Shown here: positions 45,001-57,000 of the stretch, one piece after another
Layout of the letters: each line of letters begins with the position of its first letter
Position numbering within the stretch: the stretch's first letter is position 1
NCBI GenBank assembly: GCA_036023115.1
Contig: JAYKKT010000088.1
Location: 496,001-560,000, forward strand
Direction: 5' to 3'
DNA length: 64,000 bases
Origin: Brasenia schreberi
Lineage: Eukaryota; Streptophyta; Magnoliopsida; Nymphaeales; Cabombaceae
Position numbers and translations under genes: made by a program
The notes under the pieces: generated by a model
The model's database searches: none
Seen by the model: the letters and a program-made list of their open reading frames with translations, nothing else
Told to the model about the DNA's origin: nothing

Positions 45001-48000
45001 TCTTATTTTAGCATTTTCATCATCTAGTTTCTCACACCTTACAGGGGCTTCCTTTGGTCGCCCTCTAATTTCTCACACCTTACATGGGCTTCCTTTGGTT
45101 GCCTCTTCACATGTCCAAACCACCTATTAGCATGACCAAGAGGCACTGGATTCTCTTTTTCTCTTGTTTTGTCATCTGTTGGTGACACTCTTATCATAGT
45201 GGCTCTATAGTATTTACAATAGCATGGATTCATCAATGATGTTATAAAATATCACAAATTCTTCTAGCACATCAACAAATTTGTACATTTCATATTGTAA
45301 GCACAAGTATGGGAAAAGGCTTAGTTGTTGTTGTTGTTGTTTTGTATATTGTAAGCACAAGTGTTGACGTGATGTTGATTGTTAATTTTTTTCTTCTTTT
45401 CTTGTCTAAGATTCTCATTCTCTTGACTGTAATTGTTTTCTGAATGCATGAAGTACTTGTCTAAACCAAAGGGTGACCGTATGTTCTCAAGTATAATCAG
45501 TCCCCTCATTTGATGCCGACCCATTCTGTTTAATATTGATATGAATATAAAGTTTTACTGAACCACCATATACTTTCCAACTTATTCACTTTATGGATGG
45601 GATGTTGGTCAAATGCTCTTGATGCCGCAATCGCTTGGATGACATTGGGATTCTAAAATTTTTCTGCTTTGCCAACTCAAAAGGGTCAGTGAACATTTCG
45701 GCTACAAAGTTGTGAAGTTTCATTAGTTCATCATACGTCCTCTTCTGAAACCTCACTTAGTGATTGAGATTCTTATCTGTATTCCATTTGGTTCAACCTA
45801 AGCAAGTATGTGTCTGAGGGTGCAGTCAGTGCAGTCGGTAATATTCCATTTTAGTAACATATTGTGATAGATCATGATGATATTATGTGTATTTTGTTAA
45901 TGGTATGAACCTATGAGGTTTCAATGGGTATGTTTTCTGCTTTGTCACTGACAGTTACTGTCATAAGTTGAAAAGTGAAGTTCAGTACCTGTTATTGGAC
46001 TAAGGAGCCATGGACAACATTCATGTGCGTGCTTTGGTGTTGGAAACATATCATGTAACAGTAACGACATTGAGCATAGTTTTTCAAGATCAAATCATGC
46101 TTTTCTAATTTCGGTTGTGTAAGTGGTATTACCTCATGGGTATTTTTGTCATTGTTTTTCCTTTTGAAAATTTCTGTTCAAAATTAGTAGTTATCTTGGT
46201 GGATAGCATTTTTCAGGTCATCTTTTCCCTTTGAACGAGCGTGCTACAAGAACAATAAGGAACTTGCATATCGAGAATGAAAGGGTAAGACTTCTTTTAT
46301 GCTGATTTTTACATATCTCACCCTTAGATACTGTGGATGTTATATGTCAAGATACTACTACAAGAACTTTAAATAGTTGTCGATGATCAAAGGTTGATGC
46401 GGCACGAATCAATATCACCAAGTCGCCAAGAGTCAAATGACATTTACTCACGAATGTCTATCTTCAAGAATGATTAACAAGAGCGGAAGCACATACAAAG
46501 TAAGTCAAGAAGCAGAGTGCAAGACTCACTGCATAAATCTTATTCATGAAGTGGTGTCTTATTTATAGACATTACAAGGCTTGAAGAAGTGAAGCAAGAG
46601 GGCAAGAGGAGGCCACATTAGTGGGCTAGTGCTGGCCGACCAGCACTAGCCGTTGGGGACCCCCAATAGCTAGGGCCAACATGGCCCTGGCCCTTCGGGT
46701 ATGATGGCGCGGTCCCTAAGGGCCCGTGTACCCTATTACATATTAACACCCCCCCTCAAACTTACGGGGTATATACTGAAAGTTTGTCAAGTAAAAACTG
46801 AAACCGAGAGGCGAAAAGAGATTTGGTGAAAAAGTCTGCGAGCTGTATCTCAGATGTAACATAGCAAAGTGAGATGTTCTTATGTAGACACTCTTCTCGA
46901 ACAAAGTGGCAGTCCATCTCGATGTGCTTGGTCCTCTCATGAAAAGTGTTGTTGGAGGCAATGTACACGGTGCTTTTGTTGTCATAATACATGATGGCGG
47001 GGTGTTTGACATGGACGCCCATGTCTGCTAGAAGGGCTGTGATCTAAGAAATCTCCATCGCAGCTGTAGCCATGGCTCGATACTCAACTTCTGTGGAAGA
47101 GAGGGACACCTTCTGTTGCTTTTTGCACTTGCAGAAAACAAGAGATTCACCTAGAAAAACACAAAAACCAGTCATAGAGTGTCTATTGTTGATATCTCCA
47201 CCCCAATCAGCATCCATATAGATAGATAAATCAAAAGATGAAGAAGTTAAGAGGACCCCCTTGTGGGCAGTGTTTCTAATATAACGAATAATTCGCAAGA
47301 CAACACTCATATGAACAGAGGTAGGTGCCTGTTGATATTGACTGGCTGTGTGTACTCCATGAGAAATGTCTGGTCTAGTAATGGTGAGATAAGTGAGGGC
47401 ACCTATGAGCTGTCAATAAGGGGTGGGATCTTTTAATTTCTCACCATCACTGGCACGTAGTTTGGTGCCTAGGACTTCGGGTGTGTCAACAACCTTAGTA
47501 TCTGTAATACCGAATCTTTCAACAATATCGGTAGCAAACTGGTTTGAGACATAAGTATCCACAACTATTTTTGGTTATCTCAATACCCAAAAAGTAATTT
47601 AGCAAGCCCAGGTCTTTCATATCAAATTCGTGATGCAGATTAAATTTAACTTCAGCAATTCCCACTTCATCACTTCCTGTGATGATCATGTCATCCACAT
47701 ACAAAAGCAAAATAACAATACCAGATTGTGTTTTTCGTACAAACAATGCAGTATCAGTATAGCAAGTCACAAAGTTATGTAAATGCATGAATTTTTCAAA
47801 TCGATCAAACTAAGCTTTTGGAGCTTGTTTCAGACCGTACAAGGCTTTTCGTAATTTAAGAGCATGACCAGGAGGAAGAGTGATACCAGGAGGACTCATG
47901 AAGACTTCTTCATTCAAACAACCATTCAAAAAAGCATTCTTGACATCAAGTTGGTATATATTCCATTGCTTGATTGCACTAATGGTGATGAGAATTCTAA

Positions 48001-51000
48001 TTATGGTCATTCTAGCCAGTGTTGTCTGACGCGTATCGTATCGTGTATCGCTGGGCTCCACGATACGGGCGTATCGTATCGTATCGTATCATACTTTAAT
48101 ATTAAAATAATGTAAAAATTAATTAAAAATTAATAAAAAATAGTAAAAAAACGAAAAAAATCAGAAAAAAATCAAGAAAAATCTGATAATTGCTTTAAAT
48201 TCATATAATGTAAGTTTAGTACAGATTGAGCATTCAACATTGAACAATTGCATCCAAATTTACATATTTTGAATCCAAAAAATAAAATACAGACATAATT
48301 TATACTTTACAGTACACTACAGTTACATATATTGTTACATTTTACAAATTGTAATCAGGATCATCAACTAAATAATCTTCATCTTCTTCTTGTTGCAGAT
48401 CCTCATCATCATCAGCCATGCCCACACCTTCTTCTTCAAAATCAAATTCTTCATCTCCATAATGTTGTTGCGCTCCTTCCAAATTAATCCAGGCAACGTC
48501 TTCTTCTGTTAGGAGGGCATTTTCTTCAGTGTCTTCCATAACCCAATCTTCTAATATCTCAAAATTATCCAAACTTATTGGATCGAATTGACTTTCTTCT
48601 CTATTTACTTTTTTTAATTGCCTACAACACAAACAAAGATAAACAATTAGTAAGTAATATTAACAATTGAAAACTGAAGTTAAATAATATCGAATTGAAA
48701 ATTTGAAAGTAATACAATATTACCTTTCACGAAGACGCATGTTACAACGAATATAAATCAAATCATTAAGCCTTTTGTGTTCCAACCTGTTGCGTTTTTT
48801 TGTATGGATGTGTTAAAAAACACTCCAATTTCTTTCACAACCTGTTGCACTATAGGTTTGGCTTAAGACTCTAACTGCAAAATCTCTAATGTTTGGACAA
48901 TCACTTCCTAACCTGTTCCACCAAACATCTTTTAAAAAAATATAAACATTAGAGACATAATAATCCACAGTAATGTAAGATGCAACTTAAATATGAAAAT
49001 AAACAATGTACCTGGACGCATCGTAGAGCGGTTGCGAATTGCAATAGGCAAACCCATCAAGTGAAGAGCATTATCATATATCTCCATCTCTCGATGTATC
49101 GCATCTACTATGCTCTCATCAGGGACTAATCTGTCGATGCATTCAATGATTCCTCGATTAACCTCACCGTCCCTTTTGAAGGTTGCTGAGTACTTCAATG
49201 ATGGGTTTAGATAGTAGGCTGCTGCATGAATAGGCTGATGCAATTGTTTATTCCATCTACTATCAATTATTTTCCACACGGGCACATAATCTCTTTTTTT
49301 TCCATTAAAGTTATTTCTGATCGCTTCTTTTGCCTTGTCCATGGCTTCATAAAGGTAGCCCATAGATGGTTTCTCCTCGCTGTCAGCCAATCTCAAAACT
49401 TTCACTAAAGGACAAGTAATTTTCAATAATTTGATACATGCATTCCAAAATGAACTTCTAAAAACCGTTTCTGCAATCTCATTTAACTTTCCGTTCCTTC
49501 TGTTTTGTGGCAACTCTGCAAATTGTTGCCACTCATCTGAGGAGAACATTCTCTTTAAAGCTTGCTTCTGTCTCACAATACTCTGTACAGATAAGAAGTT
49601 TGTTGCGAACCGAGTTGCAGTTGTGCGAAGAAGCTCTGCACCTTCTGTGTATCTCCTCATCATACACAAAACAAATGCATGGTTGTAAATGAATTTTGTA
49701 ATATCTTGGCAACACTCAGTTGCTGCCTTTATTTCATCCATCTCACCAATGTCCTCGAGGATGAGATCTAAACAATGGGTTGCACATGGTGTCCAGTAGA
49801 AAGTCCCATAAATATCAGCTAACTCCTTTCCAACTGCTTTGTAGTTAGCTGCATTATCTGTAATCAATTGGACTATATTTTCTAGCCCAACCTCCTGTAT
49901 AACCTTATCAAATTCCTCTCGTAGGATCTCTGCAGTGTGCCTCTCCTCTGACATATCTAGAGATCTCAAAAACATGAGTCCTTTAGGACAATATACAAGA
50001 AAGTTTAGCAATGTTCTTCCTCGCCTATCGGTCCATCCATCTGCCATGATAGTGCATCCTGTTTCCTTCCACGATTATCTCAAAGTCGAACAATATTGCT
50101 GCACTTCAATCACGGTCTTATCTAATATCTTCCCTCTCAACTTCTGATAAGAGGGCATCCTGTATCCTGGACCAATGTTAGCAATTGCATCTACCATTGC
50201 TTGAAAATGAAAATTGTTTGCTGCATTAAATGGAATGCATGCATCATAAAACCATCTGCCCACTGCAAGGTCTGCTTGATCGTGTAGTTGTTCTGAAGCC
50301 ATAGCAGCACAAATTCCTGGCTGAGCACCAGGTGTAGTGGAAGGAGGAAAGAATGAATGTATGCTAGAAGAAGCTCTTCCTCTACTCCTTCCTGAACTTT
50401 CTCTTCTGCCACCTCCAAAGTCTTCAGCTGCAACCCTCTTTCCTCTGCTAGGTGCTCGCGTACTGCTACTACCAATATCTGTTCTAACATCTGAAGACAA
50501 ACTATCAGTGAATCCAACTCCAGTAGCAGTAGCATCATCAGCTTCTTCACACATCTGAAAATCATCCTTTTGTTGTCTCCTTTCCTGTATGCTCTCAATC
50601 ATCTCCAAGCATTGCCATTTAACACCTTCTGGCACACTTCTAACTCTGCCTGTGCATGGAGCAACTTCTTTTCTGGTTCCTGCTAGGTGGTGTTTCAACC
50701 TTGAAATTCCACCACTAACCACCTTTTCACAAAATAAACATATGATTTTTAACCTTGAACCCTCAACTGGTATACCCCACTGCCATGCCGAATCATCAGA
50801 CTTTGAATGAGAGTCTCTACCACCCCTTCCTGCCATCTCAATGGAGTACTTTAATTCAAACAAAAACTTGAAAATAAAAGCATTTCGTCAATCCCCCAAT
50901 CTTCAAATAACACTCAAATCGAGTGTCTCCCACTTCATGAATGCAATAAAAATCGTATACACACACTTAATTACTTCATATTTGGTCATTCAAAAAAAAA

Positions 51001-54000
51001 ACCCGAAATAACACAAAAAATAATAAATATAAAGGAAAAAAATGAAAAAAAAAACATTAAAAATATACCTAAATCCGAGTTTGGAGGCTTGGACGGACAT
51101 CGTAGGGCACGATTTTAGAGCTTTGAACACCAAGGAGGCGAAAGCCGACTCTTAGGGAGCTTGAAGAACCCAAAAGGAGAGGAAACCCGTGAAAAATCAC
51201 GGGTTTCTCTCGGGCCGAAACCCTTTATAAGGGTCCAAGACGATACGGGCGATACACACTGTATCATGCGATACGGGCCGTATCGCACGATACGGTGCGA
51301 TATGCCCGCACCTGCGATACGGGGCCCCGTACTTATCGCACCGTATCGTGTACGGACAACACTGATTCTAGCTACTGGGACAAAGGTTTCATCATAGTCA
51401 ATTCCATATTCTTGGGCATAACCTTTAGCAACTAGTCTAGCCTTGTATCTCTCAATGTGACTGTTACTGTGAGCTTTGATTTTATATACCCATCGACATC
51501 CAATGACTTTCTTATCTTTAGGCAAGAGTGCAACTATCCATGTCTGAGCCTTGTCTAGGGCGTTGAGTTATCTTTCATAGCATTTTCCCATTCTGGAATA
51601 CCTTTAGCTTGATGATAGAACCTAGGTTCCTTAACTTGACGAAGGGTGGCAATCAAATTTCTTCGTTGTGGTTCAAAAGATTCATATGACACAAATTGCT
51701 AAGGTGGTCTAGAAACCCTGGGTTCTAAGCTTGTAGTATCAGGTTCCATGTGGGCTTTATGAGTTGTTCTAGGTCGTCTTATAATGTAAGGGGAAGGGTT
51801 CAACAATTGACCGAGTATCACCAGTGGTGTGTGAAATATCATTGGTGTTAATATGATCTTCTTGAATGTCTTGATGATCTACTGAGTCACAATCATTATC
51901 TTCTTCTAGCTCAAAAACATCTTGAGGAATGAAGGGTTTCGAATTTTTCAAGGATTTGGACTCATAATAAATGTCATGCTATAAAAATTTCACATCCTTG
52001 GACACATACAATTTGTCTTCCATAAGATCAAAACACCTATACCCTTTTTGTCAATGCCATAACCAAGGAAGACACATTCAATAGCTCTAGGTTACAATTT
52101 GTCATTCTTGTCTGTATACACAAAACATCTACATCCAAAAATCCTAAGTCTTTCATAATATGAAGGGATGTTGTACAATTTTTCGAAAGGTGAAGTATTC
52201 TTAAGGTTAGATGACGACATTCTATTTATAAGGCATACTGCGCTAAGAGTAGCGTCGGCCCATAAGAATTTAGGAACCTTACTAGCAATTAGCATAGTTC
52301 TTCAAGTTTCAATAATATGCCTATGTTTTCGTTCCGCTAGACCATTTCATTGAGGTGTTTTAGTGTATGATTTTTGGTGTATAATACCATTAGTTTCAAT
52401 AAATTTATGAAATTCATTAGACATGTACTCTCCTCCCGAATCGGATCTAAAGATTTTAATGGTTGCTCCAAATTAGTTTTTGATCATGTTACAAAACAAC
52501 AAAACAACAACAACTAACAACAACAACTATGCCTTTTCCCATACTAGGCGGGGTCGGCTACATGGATTCTTTGTTTCCACAGATCCCTATCGTGTGCCAT
52601 GTTAGCAGTTACCTCCCAATAAACTAGATCATTCTTTATTGTTTCTTTCCAACACTTTTGTGGTCATCCTCTACCTCTTTTAATACTTTCCAAATTTAGT
52701 TTTTCTAACCTTCTTACATGTTCTTCTTTTCATCTTCTTTCTATATGTCCAAACCATCTTAAACGATGTTCTCTCATTTTATCCTCTATTGGTGCCACTC
52801 CTAATTTGTTTCTAATAACCTCATTATGTATACGATCTTTTCTTGTATGGCCACTCATCCATCTCAACATCTTCATTTCTGTCACAGACATCTTTTGTAC
52901 ATGTTGATGATTAACTGCCCAACACTCAGAACCATAAAACATGGCAGGCCTAATTGCTGCTCTATAATATTTATCTTTTAATTTTAATGGTATCTTCTTA
53001 TCACAAAGAATACCTGATGCTCCTCTCCATTTTAACCAACCAGCATTAATTCTATGTGTAACATCTCCATCAATTCTTCCATCACTTTGAAAAATTGACC
53101 CTAGGTATTTAAAACTTTCCTTTTGGGGAATGCAATGTGTGCCAGTTTTAATTTCTATGTCCTCTGAAGTAGCCAAATGATCAAACTTACATTCCATATA
53201 TTCTGTCTTTGTTCTATTAAGTCGGAGGCCTTTGTTTTCTAATGTTTCTCTCCATAGTTCCAATTTTCTATTAACTTTTTCCTTAGACTCCTCCACTAAT
53301 ACAATGTCATCTGCAAATAACATACACCAAGGTACTTCATCTTGAATATGTTTTGTTAACTCATCCATCACCATTATAAATAAGTATGGACTTAAAGTTG
53401 ATCCTTGATGTAACCCAATATTAACTTCAAAGAAGTCTGTCGTTCCTTCATGAGTCCTCACACATGTTTTTGCACCATCATACATGTCTCTTATAAGGTT
53501 AATATATGTCAATGGGATACCTCTTTTTTCCAAAGTTCTCCAAAGAACCTCCCTCGGTACCCTATCAGAAGCTTTTTCTAGATTAATAAATATCATGTGA
53601 AGGTCTTTCTTTTTTGCTCTAAAATGTTCCATAAGACGTCTCAGAAGGTGAAGCGCTTCAATAGTAGATCTACCTGGCATAAATCCAAATTGGTTCTCTG
53701 TTGTACTTGATACTTGTCTTAACCTACGTTCGATAATTCTTTCCCATAATTTCATAGTATGACTCATTAACTTGATACCTCGATAATTCACACAATTTTG
53801 AATGTCTCCCTTGTTCTTATATACGGGTATAAGTGTACTTGCTCTTCATTCCTCGGGCATCTTTTGGTTTTTCCATATTTCATTAAATAGTCTTGTGAGC
53901 CAAGTGATTCCTATTTCTCCTAGTATTTTCCAAACTTCTATAGGAATATTATCTGGTCCTACCGATTTACCACTCTTCATATGTTTAAGAGCCTCTTTGA

Positions 54001-57000
54001 CTTCATTCTTTTGAATACGTCGGTAGAAATTGTGGTTTATATACTTTTCTGACTTGGCTAAATCTCCTAAACTAATACTAACATCTTTATTTTCATTAAA
54101 AAGATTATAAAAATAGTTTTTCCATCTATTTCTTATATCATCATTTGCCACTAGAATTTTTTCATCCTCGTCTTTTATGCATCTAACAAAATTTAGATCT
54201 TTAGTTTTCTTATCTTTAGCCCTAGCTATCTTAAAAATATCTCTTTCACCCCCTTTTGAGTTGAGTTTTTTATATAAGTCCTCCCAAATCTTAGCTTTTG
54301 CTTCACTAACGGCCTTTTTCGCTTCCTTCTTTGCTTTCTTATAAGCTTCTAAAGTTTCACTAGTTTTCTTAGCGTAATGTAATTTGTAACATGCCCTCTT
54401 TGCCTTGATTTTATTTTGTACTATTTCACTCCACCACCAAGCTTCTTTTTGTGCCGGTACACCTCCCTTAGATACCCCTAACACATCTTTCGCCACTTTC
54501 CTAATATGTATAGCCATATTGTTCCACATATCAGAGGGTCTGCCAACATAATTCCAAACATCTCCTTGAAGGACTTTCTGTTTAAATATACCTTCTTTCT
54601 CGCTTTTGATCATGTTACAAAATACTACAAAATTTTCAAATACTTCGGATTTGTGTTTTAAGAGATATATCCATGTAAATCGAGTAAAGTCATCTACAAA
54701 AATCACATAGTATTGCATTCCTCCTTTAGAAACAACGGGCGCGGGGCCCCAAACATCCGAATGTATTAAATCAAAAGCTTTCTTTGGTACATAGTTTCTT
54801 TCTCTAAAGGGAAGATGATGCATTTTTCCAAGAAGACAATCTTTACATTCAAAATTTTTCTCTCTATTGTTTTTCATCAAAGGAATGTTACACAATTTTT
54901 GAGAGTCAAGTGTCCAAGTCTTTTATGCCATAGCGTAGCATCTTGGGTTATGTTATAAAAACCCGAATTTGGCATAACAAGATAGTCCATTTTGTGTAGT
55001 CCACTTTCTCTATGGCCTTGACCAATCACCTTTTTCGATAGGTGATGCACCACACAATGTTTGGATGAGAAAGTGACTATATAATTGTTATCACATATTT
55101 GAGCAACTGAGAGTAGATTTAAATTATGTTTATGTATAAAACTTACATTTTGAATTTTAAAGTCTTGTTTTTCAAGGTTTCCTAATTTTTTGATTTGGAG
55201 TTTTGTTCCATCGGCGTTAAACACATGCTTTTAAATGGTTTCACAAGAATTAACCAAAGAATCTTCACTATGTGTCATATGAAAAGATGCACCGGAATCT
55301 AAAAAATAAGACATACCTTGCGAAGTAGATAGAGCATTCCCGGAGATGCTTGCTTTTTCTTTAAAAATTTCTTCTATGTACGCCTTTATGTTGTTGGGTA
55401 AGACACCTCCTTCATCCATGACTCCTACGTTTCCATTCTTTTTCCGAAGTAGAGGACAAGTGGTTTTAATGTGTCCACTTTCCTTGCAATAATGGCAAAT
55501 TGTATCCTTGTTAGGCATGGTCCCGTGAGCTTCTTGAATGTGCTTTTATTGTTCTTGTTATTTGGAGGCTTGTAAGTCTTCAAATTTGCTCCGGGTCTTG
55601 ATGTGGCAAGTACAGTTTCTTTGGCCACATGCATGTTTTTCAATCTTTTTTCCTCCATAACAAGATCGGCAACAAAGGTATCCCCTCTAGGTTTAGGTTT
55701 CCTATGTATAAGGCTTGATCTAATGTTTTCAAATTTGTCTCGTAAACCATGCATAAACAAGAAGAAATATTGATTTTTCAAAAATTCTTAAATTCGTCTA
55801 ATTTGTGAAGTTTTCCAAAATTGTCAAAACTCCTTAATTGAGTCCAAAGTTTCGAAAATTCATTGTGATAGTCCCTAATGCCTAGGTTTTCTTGTTTAAG
55901 CATAATCATTCTTTCCATGAGATCAATTTGAAAGACAAAATCATCTTGAGAATGAAGCTTTTTCAAATATTCCCAAGTTTGAAATGCATTTTCAAAAGCA
56001 TTAATCCGATTTCTAAGTTTTTCATCCATATTTTGACAAATGATCCATGTGATTTTTGCATTCATTTTTTTCCACATTTTCAAATCGATTTTGAATTTCT
56101 CATGTGCTTTGATGATTTCATCATCATCTAAGCCATCAATGTCCAAAATTGGTTTCTTTATAGTTCCATCAATGTAATCCCAAAAATCATTTTCTCATTG
56201 TTCTAACCCAACTTTGATAACTTTTTGGGTCTAAAATACATCTAAACGACTCATTTTTGCCTTCTATTTGTGCAAAAAATGAATATTTTGGACTAACCTC
56301 AAGTTTGATGCAAGTCTTCAACTTTTGCACTTTTGGCATGCTTTCCGATTGACTCGTTTTCTTCAATCTGAGGCTCTGATACCATGTAAATATTTGTCGA
56401 TGATCAAAGGTTGATGCTGCACGAATCAATATCACCAAGTCGCCAAGAGTCAAATGACATTCACTCACGAATGTCTATCTTCAAGAATGATTAACAAGAG
56501 CAGAAACACATACAAAACAAGTCAAGAAGCAGTAAGACTGCATAAATCTTATTCATGAAGTGGTGTCTTATTTATAGACATTACAAGGCTTGAAGAAGTG
56601 AAGCAAGAGGGCAAGAGGAGGCCACATTAGTGGGCTAGTGCTGGCCGGCCAGCAGTAGCCGTTGGGGTCCCCCAATGGCCAGGGCCAACATGGCCCTGGC
56701 CCTTCGAGCATGATGGCGCGGGCCCTAAGGGCCCGCGTACCCTATTACATATTAACAACAACTACAACTAAGCCTTTTCCCATACTAGATAGGGTCGGCT
56801 ACATGAATTCTTTGATTCCACATAGCTCTTTCATGTGCCATGTTAGCACTTAACTCACAATAAGCAAGATCATTCTTTATTGTTTCTTTCCAACACTTTT
56901 GTCGTCGTCCTCTACCTCTTTTAATACTTTCCAAATTTAGTTTTTCATACCTTCTTAAAGGTTCTTCTTTTGATCTTCTTTCTATATATCCAAACCATCT

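Larger units (their letters stand above)
46762..56468 (-). pseudogene. Copia gag-pol polyprotein, broken
   Basis: Read on the minus strand. Gag: 55778-56146 (UBN2-like, [20 protein letters not shown]) and 55425-55781. CCHC knuckle [14 protein letters not shown] and protease [11 protein letters not shown]: 55231-55518. Pre-integrase [10 protein letters not shown]: 54877-55224. Integrase core ([32 protein letters not shown]): up to 54895. Integrase end ([17 protein letters not shown]): 52092-52295. RT start ([32 protein letters not shown]): 51373-51525, continuing after the hAT with [13 protein letters not shown] (47810-48008) and [13 protein letters not shown] (47519-47788). RNase [46 protein letters not shown] (46762-47310). 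It is broken by frameshifts, stops and the two insertions. Confidence 0.92.
46368..56757 (-). mobile_element. Ty1/copia LTR retrotransposon in PSD1 intron 9, interrupted by a hAT and an RTE
   Basis: LTRs are 46368-46748 and 56385-56757. Beside the right LTR, the minus strand reads TGGTATCAGAGC, the usual initiator-Met tRNA primer site. Beside the left LTR lies the polypurine tract AAGTTTGAGGGGGG. The flanking AGAAC (46363-46367) and ACAAC (56758-56762) may be a 5-bp TSD with one change. Without the two nested insertions (48017-51364, 52497-54603) and their TSDs it is about 4.9 kb, normal for copia. Gene order on the minus strand is gag, protease, integrase, RT, RNase H, which defines the copia superfamily. 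Confidence 0.95.
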
